NCBI RefSeq assembly: GCF_011492965.1
Contig: NZ_CP045121.1
Coordinates: 1,860,001 to 1,924,000 of the forward strand
Length of the DNA stretch: 64,000 nt
DNA from: Rubrobacter marinus
GTDB lineage: Bacteria; Actinomycetota; Rubrobacteria; Rubrobacterales; Rubrobacteraceae
Reading direction: 5' to 3'
Both the position numbers and the translations under genes were made by a program. This document shows, one piece after another, positions 58,423 to 64,000 of this stretch. The notes beneath the pieces are model-generated. The model did not search any database. It was not told the DNA's origin and saw only the letters and a program-made list of their open reading frames with translations. Positions within the stretch are counted from its first letter, which is position 1. Every line of letters starts with the position of its first letter.

Positions 58423-59109
58423 TTGATCAACTTCAACAACGTCACCAAGGTCTACGGCAAGGACTCCGTGGCCCTGGACCACGTCGACCTGGGCATAGAC
58501 CCGGGTGAGTTCGTCTTCCTCGTCGGCGCCTCGGGCTCCGGCAAGTCGACGATGGTCCGCCTGATCCTCAAGGAGCTCGAGCCCTCCGCCGGCTCGATCA
58601 CCGTGAACGGGGTGCGGCTCTCGGGGATTCCGCGCCGGAGCGTGCCCAGGCACCGCCGTTCGATCGGCTGCGTCTTTCAGGACTTCAAGCTCCTGCCGAA
58701 CAAGACCGCCGCCGAGAACGTCGCGTACGCGATGGAGGTGACCGGCCAGAAGCGCCGGGCGATCAGGGTGAAGGTCCCCCAGATTCTGGACCTCGTCGGG
58801 CTCGGGGAGCAAGCGGAGAAGTACCCGGACCAGCTCTCGGGCGGCGAGCAGCAGCGCGTCTCGATCGCCCGGGCGTTTGTGGGGCAGCCCCCGATCCTCA
58901 TCGCCGACGAGCCGACCGGCAACCTTGACCCGGACACGTCGGTCGGGATCATGCAGCTTCTGCACAGGATCAACCGCATCGGCACCACGGTCCTCGTCGC
59001 GACCCACGACCGGGAGATGGTGGACGTCATGCGCAAGCGCGTCGTGGCGCTCGAAGACGGGCGCGTCGTGCGCGACATGGTGAAGGGGGGCTACGCGAAT
59101 GAGGTTTAA
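58423..59109 (+). CDS. ftsE: Cell division ABC transporter ATP-binding protein FtsE
   Basis: 228 residues. Walker A VGASGSGKSTMVRLIL, Q-loop VFQDFKLLPNKTAAENVAYA, signature LSGGEQQRVSIARAFVGQP, Walker B ILIADEPTGNLDPDTS and the H-loop ATHDREMV are complete. TTG 58423 with GGAG six bases before is chosen; the frame extends to 58234 without FtsE homology. Drives FtsX to activate cell-wall hydrolases at the septum. Confidence 0.95.
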   Translation: MINFNNVTKVYGKDSVALDHVDLGIDPGEFVFLVGASGSGKSTMVRLILKELEPSAGSITVNGVRLSGIPRRSVPRHRRSIGCVFQDFKLLPNKTAAENVAYAMEVTGQKRRAIRVKVPQILDLVGLGEQAEKYPDQLSGGEQQRVSIARAFVGQPPILIADEPTGNLDPDTSVGIMQLLHRINRIGTTVLVATHDREMVDVMRKRVVALEDGRVVRDMVKGGYANEV

Positions 59110-59983
59110 CCTGGGGTTCTTCCTGCGCGAGGCGGCGAAGAACATGCGCCTGAACGCGCTGATGAGCGTGACGGCGGTGACGACGACGGCGGTTTGCGTC
59201 CTCGTCCTCGGGGTCGGCCTCCTCGTCAGCGCCCACGTCGAGGGCATCCTGCGCGGGGTGGGCAAGGACGTCGCCATAACCGCGTTCTTCCCGGAGGACG
59301 TGACCCGGGAGCAGATAGACCAGGACCGCAGGCAGGTCGAGGGCTACCCGGAGGTCGAGGAGGTGGTCTTCGTCTCCGAGGCCGAGGCGCTCAACCGCGT
59401 CAAGGACATGCTGAGCGAGCAGCCCGAGGTCATGGAGGGCCTCGACCCGGACATCATGCAGGCCTCCATGGAGATACGGCTCGCCGACCCCGAGGCGTCG
59501 GACGCCGTCGCGGAGCGGCTCAGGGCGGAGGGCTTCTCGGAGGAGAACCTCAACTACCCTCAGCAGACCATAAGCCAGCTCAACCAGGTCACGGGGTACG
59601 TGATCTGGGCGCTCAGGGCGGCGACGGTGCTGTTCCTCGTGGCGAGCGTCCTGCTCATCTCCAACGCCATCAGGATCTCGATCTTCGCGAGGCGCAAGGA
59701 GATCGAGGTGATGAAGCTCGTCGGCGCCTCGGACGGCTTCGTGCGGACGCCGTTCGTGCTCGAGGGGCTGGCGCAGGGCCTGATCGGGGCGACCATAGCC
59801 GCCCTCGTCGTCGTCTGGGGCAACGCGATCTTTGTCGAGTGGGCCAGCAGCGCGCTGCCCTTCGTCCCCGTCTCCTCCTCGGCCGTCAACACCCTGCTCG
59901 TCCTGCTCGTCCTCATCGCCGTCGGCGTCCTCATCGGCATCGTCGGCAGCTTCGTCTCCGTGCGCAGGTTCTTGAGGGTATAG
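59099..59983 (+). CDS. ftsX: Cell division protein FtsX
   Basis: 294 residues. N-terminal helix (LMSVTAVTTTAVCVLVLGVG), an extracellular domain of about 130 residues (ITAFFPEDVTREQIDQDRRQ to SEENLNYPQQTISQLNQVT), then three C-terminal helices with IFARRKEIEVMKLVGASDGF. ATG overlaps ftsE by 11 bases, so the pair is coupled. Confidence 0.95.
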   Translation: MRFNLGFFLREAAKNMRLNALMSVTAVTTTAVCVLVLGVGLLVSAHVEGILRGVGKDVAITAFFPEDVTREQIDQDRRQVEGYPEVEEVVFVSEAEALNRVKDMLSEQPEVMEGLDPDIMQASMEIRLADPEASDAVAERLRAEGFSEENLNYPQQTISQLNQVTGYVIWALRAATVLFLVASVLLISNAIRISIFARRKEIEVMKLVGASDGFVRTPFVLEGLAQGLIGATIAALVVVWGNAIFVEWASSALPFVPVSSSAVNTLLVLLVLIAVGVLIGIVGSFVSVRRFLRV

Positions 59984-60204
59984 GGCCCCAAGCGCCCGGA
60001 CGCCCGTTTGTTCCCGGCGGCCCGAGAGGGGGAGGCCGTCGGGAGAGGCCGGGGGTCGCGTTCGCACGGAGCATTATCGTGCACGTCGGGAGGCGTTCCG
60101 GAGGCCCTCGAGGGCGCGTCCATACGGCCGGTCGCGCGGTAGTTCGCGTCCCGTAGGTGGTAGACTCTAGGCATGCTTTTGGTTCGTCTACCCCTTCTCT
60201 CCCT
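59984..60204 (+). other. Intergenic region with candidate rnr promoter
   Basis: No gene seen in 221 bases. GTGGTAGACTCTAGGC near 60157-60172 holds a -10-like TAGACT, which would give a leader of about 35 bases to ATG 60205. Confidence 0.35.
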
Positions 60205-61818
60205 ATGATTTTGCCGGCACAACTGGTTCGCAGGGGCAAGTACTCGATCGCCGATCCTCTCTTCGTCGAGGAGCGGCGTCCGGTGCTGGTCGCGCGCAAG
60301 TTGCGGCGCGGGGCCGAGGCGGGGGACATAGTGCTCGTGAACGTCCGGGAGAAGGGCCGGTCGCTGCGCGGCGAGGTGACGAAGGTCCTGGGCTCCCCGG
60401 ACGACCCCCGCAACGTCTACGACGCCCTTTTCGCCTCGATAGAGACCTCGCGGAGCTTCTCGCCGAAGGTCGAGGAGGAGGCCGTCGCCGTCGCGCGCAA
60501 GCCCGTCGGCGAGCGCGAGGACCTCAGTGGGCTGCCGACCGTCACCATCGACGGCTCGGACGCCAAGGATTTCGACGATGCGATCTCCATAGAGCGCACC
60601 GGGGGCGGCTACCGCGTGTGGGTCCACATCGCGGACGTGACCCACTACGTGAGGCCGGGGACGAGGCTCGACCGGGAGGCGATGAGGCGGGGCAACTCCG
60701 TGTACCTCCCCGGGACCGTAGCCCCGATGCTCCCGCGCGCCCTCTCCGAGGACGCGTGCTCCCTCAGGCCGGGCGAGGAGAAGGCGGCCGTGACGGTGGA
60801 GATGGAGGTCTCGTCCTCCGGTGAGACGCTGAGCCGCCGGGCGTACCGCAGCTTGATCAGGAGCGACGCGCGCCTGACCTACGGCGGGGTGGACGCCTTC
60901 CTGCGCGGGGAGGGCGAGGTCCGGGAGCCCGAGCTCGTCGGGACGGCGTACGAGCTCTCGCGCAGGCTGAAGACCCGGGCGGCCGTGCGCGGCAAGCTGG
61001 AGCTCGGGGGGCGGGAGCCCGAGTACGAGGTGGACGAGCGGGGCGTGCCCGTCGCGTCCGGGGTGCGGCGTTCGACGCCGGCGCGGGAGCTTATCGAGGA
61101 GCTCATGATCCTGGCGAACGAGGCGGTGGCCCGCGAGATCCGGGGGAGGCCCGGCGCGGTCTACCGGGTGCACGAGCGGCCGGACGAAGAGGACATGGAG
61201 AAGCTCGCGACGCGGCTGGAGGCCATAGGGGTCGGGGCCGAGCCGACGCCGGAGAACCTCGGCACGATCTCGCAGCAGTCCAAGTCCGACGCGGTGAACT
61301 ACCTGATCCTGCGCTCCCTCCCGCGCGCCTTCTACTCGCCGGCAAGCCTCGGGCACTACGGCCTCGCCCTGGAGAACTACACGCACTTCACGAGCCCGAT
61401 CCGTCGCTACTCCGACGTCCTGGTGCACCGGGCGCTCCTCGGGGAGGAGGCGCCGGAGGATACGACCGCCGCCGCGGGCGAGGTCTCGGAGCGCGAGTGG
61501 AGGAGCACGGTCTGCGAGCGCACGGCCGACCAGTACACGCTGATGTGGCTCATGCGCGACCGCGTCGGGGAGACGATGGAGGGGACGGTCGTGAGCACCG
61601 CGGCGTTCGGGCTCTTCGTGGAGCTGGAGACGGGGGCGACGGGGCTCGTGCACGTGAGCAAACTGCCGGGTTGGTGGACGCTGGATCCCAGCGGCGTCGT
61701 GCTCTCGAACGACTCCATCGGGGCCTCGTACAAGGTCGGGGACAGGGTGCTGGTAGAGTTGTTGGATGTTTTGCCGCTGATGCAGCGGGCGGAGTTGAGG
61801 GTGGTGAAGAGGCGATGA
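60205..61818 (+). CDS. rnr: RNB-domain exoribonuclease (RNase R/VacB family)
   Basis: 537 residues, shorter than E. coli RNase R because only a compact N-terminal RNA-binding part precedes the RNB domain. Catalytic acids lie in TIDGSDAKDFDDAISIERTG; VHIADVTHYVRPGTRLDREA, HYGLALENYTHFTSPIRRYS and DVLVHRALLGEE are typical. A C-terminal S1 domain ends the protein (GTVVSTAAFGLFVELETGAT). It degrades structured RNA and works with tmRNA-SmpB; smpB overlaps its stop by four bases. Starting at ATG 60205 is favoured over 60157, though no ribosome site is clear. Confidence 0.9.
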   Translation: MILPAQLVRRGKYSIADPLFVEERRPVLVARKLRRGAEAGDIVLVNVREKGRSLRGEVTKVLGSPDDPRNVYDALFASIETSRSFSPKVEEEAVAVARKPVGEREDLSGLPTVTIDGSDAKDFDDAISIERTGGGYRVWVHIADVTHYVRPGTRLDREAMRRGNSVYLPGTVAPMLPRALSEDACSLRPGEEKAAVTVEMEVSSSGETLSRRAYRSLIRSDARLTYGGVDAFLRGEGEVREPELVGTAYELSRRLKTRAAVRGKLELGGREPEYEVDERGVPVASGVRRSTPARELIEELMILANEAVAREIRGRPGAVYRVHERPDEEDMEKLATRLEAIGVGAEPTPENLGTISQQSKSDAVNYLILRSLPRAFYSPASLGHYGLALENYTHFTSPIRRYSDVLVHRALLGEEAPEDTTAAAGEVSEREWRSTVCERTADQYTLMWLMRDRVGETMEGTVVSTAAFGLFVELETGATGLVHVSKLPGWWTLDPSGVVLSNDSIGASYKVGDRVLVELLDVLPLMQRAELRVVKRR

Positions 61819-62273
61819 ACGGCAAGCAGTACGCGCAGAACAAGAAGGCGTACCACGACTTCGCGATGGAGGAGACGTACGAGGCCGGGCTCCTGCTCAC
61901 CGGCCCCGAGGTCAAGTCCATCCGCGAGGGACGGGCGAACCTCAAGGAGAGCTACGTGCGCGTCAGGAACGGCGAGGTGTTCCTGATCGGGGCGCACATC
62001 TCCCCGTACGAGAACGCCCGCCAGCGCGAGCAGCTCCCCACCCGCGACCGCAAGCTCCTGATGCACCGCAAGGAGATAGACCGCCTCACCGGCAAGGCCC
62101 AGGAGGACGGCAAGACCATCATCCCCCTGAAGCTCTACGACAAGGGTGGGAACATCAAGCTGCAGATCGCCGTCGCGAGCCGCAAGAGGGAGTACGACAA
62201 GCGCCGCGACATCGCCAAGAAGACGGCGAACCGCGAGATAGAGCGCGCCATGAAGGAGCGTCTGAGGAGCTAG
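61815..62273 (+). CDS. smpB: tmRNA-binding protein SmpB
   Basis: 152 residues, normal length. YEAGLLLTGPEVKSIREGRA, NLKESYVRVRNGEVFLIGAH, IIPLKLYDKGGNIKLQIAVA and the basic C-terminal tail (KREYDKRRDIAKKTANREIE) that enters the mRNA channel. ATG overlaps rnr (ATGA), and the tmRNA gene follows after 59 bases. Confidence 0.97.
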   Translation: MNGKQYAQNKKAYHDFAMEETYEAGLLLTGPEVKSIREGRANLKESYVRVRNGEVFLIGAHISPYENARQREQLPTRDRKLLMHRKEIDRLTGKAQEDGKTIIPLKLYDKGGNIKLQIAVASRKREYDKRRDIAKKTANREIERAMKERLRS

Positions 62274-62292
62274 ACGGCGCCCCGCAAGGGGT

Positions 62293-62320
62293 TTGAAGCG
62301 GGCCGCTCACGCGGTATAAT
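62293..62320 (+). promoter_or_regulatory. Promoter of the tmRNA gene
   Basis: TTGAAG at 62293-62298 and perfect TATAAT at 62315-62320, spacer 16. Predicted start near 62327, six bases before the mature tmRNA 5' end. Confidence 0.85.
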
Positions 62321-62332
62321 ACGGGTTGTCAA

Positions 62333-62688
62333 GGGGGCGTACCGGCTTCGACGTGAGCGGTTAGCGCCTAGCGAGACGAGCCGAGTTTGCTGGAGACTCG
62401 TTAAACGCCGGCACCACAAGATACACGCCGATAACGATATGGCTCTGGCTGCCTAACTAAAACGGTAGCCGATCGGTCCGGGTAGCCCACGGCTCGGGTA
62501 CCGGTCTCATTTTAGTGGGCTTACCCTACGGGTCCTGGCCCGGGGCACGTAGGGAACACTCAACGGGCTAGCCTCTCGGCGGTGCCCCGGTCCGTCGAGG
62601 CGGGCGAAACGAAACTGGGAGCGACGCTCGTACAATCTCGTGGGCAGCACGTTCGCGGACGCGGGTTCGATTCCCGCCGCCTCCACTA
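62333..62688 (+). ncRNA. ssrA: Transfer-messenger RNA (tmRNA)
   Basis: One-piece tmRNA of about 355 nt. The 5' end GGGGGCGTACCGGCTTCGAC is the universal opening, and GGGGGCG pairs with CGCCTCC at 62678-62684. The T arm is GCGGGTTCGATTCCCGC. The tag frame, resumed at GCC 62427, encodes ADNDMALAA and stops at TAA 62454-62456. After discriminator A62685 the DNA reads CTA, so CCA is probably added after transcription. It rescues stalled ribosomes together with SmpB. Confidence 0.97.
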
Positions 62689-62690
62689 CA

Positions 62691-62718
62691 AGGGCCCCGG
62701 TCGAGAGACCGGGGCCCT
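62691..62718. terminator. Hairpin terminator between ssrA and the dehydrogenase gene
   Basis: Perfect 12-bp stem AGGGCCCCGGTC (62691-62702)/GACCGGGGCCCT (62707-62718) with loop GAGA, followed by TCCC. It lies between convergent genes and can stop both. Confidence 0.8.
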
Positions 62719-62743
62719 TCCCTCGTCCGCCTCTACCGGGTGC

Positions 62744-63757
62744 CTACTCCATCGTCAGAACGACGCGGTTGCGGAGGCGTCCCTCGTGCATCTCGTTCAG
62801 GGTGTCGCCGGCCGCTTCGAGGGGGCGGGTCGTGATGAGGGGACGCACGCCGGCCTTTGCGGCGAACTCGAGGGCGTCGCGGACATCCTTGCGGGAGCCC
62901 GAGGGGGAGCCCATGAGGTGGCGGCGGGCCCCGATCAGGTCCATGGGGGAGACCGTGATCTCACCGGGTGCGGCGCCGAGCACGGCGAGGGTGCCGTCGG
63001 GAGCCAGGCCGGGGAGCGCCGCCGTCATCGGCTCGACTGACGGGGCGGTGGCGAGGATGACGTTCGCGCCGCCCTCCCAGCCGAGGAGGGCCTCCGCGAC
63101 CGATCCCTCGCGGGAATTGATGAACAGCTCCGCGCCGAGCTCCTTCGCCTCACCCTCCTTGTCCGCGCTGCCGGAGAGGACGGCGACGCGGGCGCCCATC
63201 GCCTTCGCGTAGAGGACGCCGAGGTGTCCGAGGCCGCCGAGGCCGATCACGGCTACCCTCATGCCCGGCTGGAAGCCCGCGTTTCTGAGGCCGTTGTAGA
63301 CGGTGAGGCCGGCGCACATGAGCGGGGCCGCCTCGGCGAAGTCGAGGGCGTCGGGGATCGGGGCGACGTAGGCGGCCGGGGCGAGCATGAACTCGGCGTA
63401 GCCGCCGTCGACGGTGACGCCGGTGACGTTCGGGGCGACCTGGCAGAGCACCTCTTCGCCCCTCGTGCACTGCTCGCAGTGGCCGCAGGAGGAGTAGAGC
63501 CACGGCATCCCCACCCTCGCGCCCGCCTGGGGCCACTCGACGCCTTCCCCGACCTCCTCGACGACGCCCGCGACCTCGTGGCCCGGCACGACGGGGTACT
63601 GCGCGAAGGGGAAGGCGCCCTGCAGGACGTTCAGGTCGCTGTGGCACACGCCGCAGGCGCGCACCCGGATCAAGACCTGCCCGGGGCCGGGTACCGGCCT
63701 CTCGCGCTCCTCTATTGCGACCCCGCCGTTGGGTTCGTTGATCACCGCTGCTCGCAT
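62744..63757 (-). CDS. Zinc-dependent alcohol dehydrogenase
   Basis: 337 residues. Catalytic zinc ligands lie in RACGVCHSDLNVLQG and VVPGHEVAGVVEEVGEGVEW; the structural zinc is in CGHCEQCTRGEEVLC. The NAD-binding motif is VAVIGLGGLGHLGVLYAKAM. Similar to AdhA/AdhP-type enzymes acting on small alcohols or aldehydes; substrate unknown. ATG 63757 with AAGGAAGGAGC upstream. Single gene, convergent with ssrA and divergent from murI. Confidence 0.93.
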   Translation of the reverse strand: MRAAVINEPNGGVAIEERERPVPGPGQVLIRVRACGVCHSDLNVLQGAFPFAQYPVVPGHEVAGVVEEVGEGVEWPQAGARVGMPWLYSSCGHCEQCTRGEEVLCQVAPNVTGVTVDGGYAEFMLAPAAYVAPIPDALDFAEAAPLMCAGLTVYNGLRNAGFQPGMRVAVIGLGGLGHLGVLYAKAMGARVAVLSGSADKEGEAKELGAELFINSREGSVAEALLGWEGGANVILATAPSVEPMTAALPGLAPDGTLAVLGAAPGEITVSPMDLIGARRHLMGSPSGSRKDVRDALEFAAKAGVRPLITTRPLEAAGDTLNEMHEGRLRNRVVLTME

Positions 63758-63876
63758 GCAAGCTCCTTCCTTTTAGGTGACGGCCCGGATATTAACCGCT
63801 ATCGCGTATAGGACAAGGGGCGGGCTCGGCGCGGACGGGTGCCATAAGTAGCATGCTAAGGGGGGCGGTCAATGGG

Positions 63877-63882
63877 TATAAT
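63877..63882 (+). promoter_or_regulatory. -10 box of murI, likely leaderless
   Basis: TATAAT ends eight bases before GTG 63891, so the message should begin at or one base before the start codon. No convincing -35 box is seen. Confidence 0.6.
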
Positions 63883-63890
63883 TCGTCGCC

Positions 63891-64000
63891 GTGAGCGATC
63901 CCAGGCCCATAGGCGTGTTCGATTCCGGGGTCGGCGGCCTGACGGTGCTCTCGGAGATCCGGGACAGGCTGCCGTACGAGCATACGATCTACTTCGGCGA
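63891..64000 (+). CDS. murI: Glutamate racemase, N-terminal part
   Basis: Only the first 36 codons are present; the gene continues past the window. [20 protein letters not shown] contains the family's catalytic Asp and the GxGG loop, and YEHTIYFG follows. It supplies D-glutamate for peptidoglycan. GTG 63891, probably leaderless. Confidence 0.92.
   Translation, partial: MSDPRPIGVFDSGVGGLTVLSEIRDRLPYEHTIYFG

Overview
The window is high-GC, gene-dense bacterial chromosome. Gene content and protein sequences look like Rubrobacter or a close relative (Actinomycetota, Rubrobacteria): a GH63 mannosylglycerate hydrolase, a 2,3-cyclic-bisphosphoglycerate synthetase, UvsE, many GTG and TTG starts, several apparently leaderless promoters, and the run rho-rpmE-yqhQ-prfA-prmC-tsaC-glyA-upp-atp. 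This assignment is inference from gene content, not a database match. I see no insertion sequences, phage genes, CRISPR arrays or tRNA genes.

Layout. 1-3556 (minus): uvsE, a flavoprotein disulfide reductase, a CoA-binding protein, an AhpD-like protein with an in-frame TGA at a redox cysteine position, and the start of an ABM-fold monooxygenase. 3630-9249: mannosylglycerate hydrolase, dodecin, an ECF sigma/anti-sigma pair, two ferritin-like secreted proteins and a sortase. 9352-15202: walJ-like hydrolase, rlmH, a DUF3006 gene, argS, a subtilase and a small unknown gene. 15562-21621: a six-PAS LuxR-type protein, a metallophosphoesterase, the cyclic-bisphosphoglycerate synthetase and a divergent GlpX paralogue behind a structured leader. 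21687-29594: rho, rpmE, DUF1385, prfA, prmC, tsaC, glyA (structured leader), upp, comEB. 29713-38683: complete F1Fo ATP synthase operon and murA. 39013-50452: M20 peptidase and an 11-subunit nuoABCDHIJKLMN operon without nuoEFG. 50465-62688: sugar nucleotidyltransferase, Uma2, comFC, hpf, secA, prfB, DUF2993, ftsEX, rnr, smpB and ssrA (tmRNA). 62744-64000: zinc alcohol dehydrogenase and the start of murI.

How the genes work together. The centre of the window is energy conservation (complex I and ATP synthase). Around it lie translation termination and rescue (prfA, prmC, prfB, smpB, tmRNA, rnr), secretion and division (secA, ftsEX), and stress or solute metabolism (mannosylglycerate hydrolase, cyclic bisphosphoglycerate synthetase, uvsE, dodecin, ferritin-like proteins).

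Sequence quality. Eleven genes, including essential ones (argS, atpC, nuoN), need a total of 22 single-base insertions to read through. Every break is a missing base, mostly in G or C runs, and the repaired lengths all come out as whole codons. I treat these as probable sequencing or assembly deletions and annotate the genes as intact but frameshifted. The in-frame TGA in the AhpD-like gene is not of this type, because the frame is kept on both sides. It is the most interesting single observation here: a candidate selenocysteine codon.
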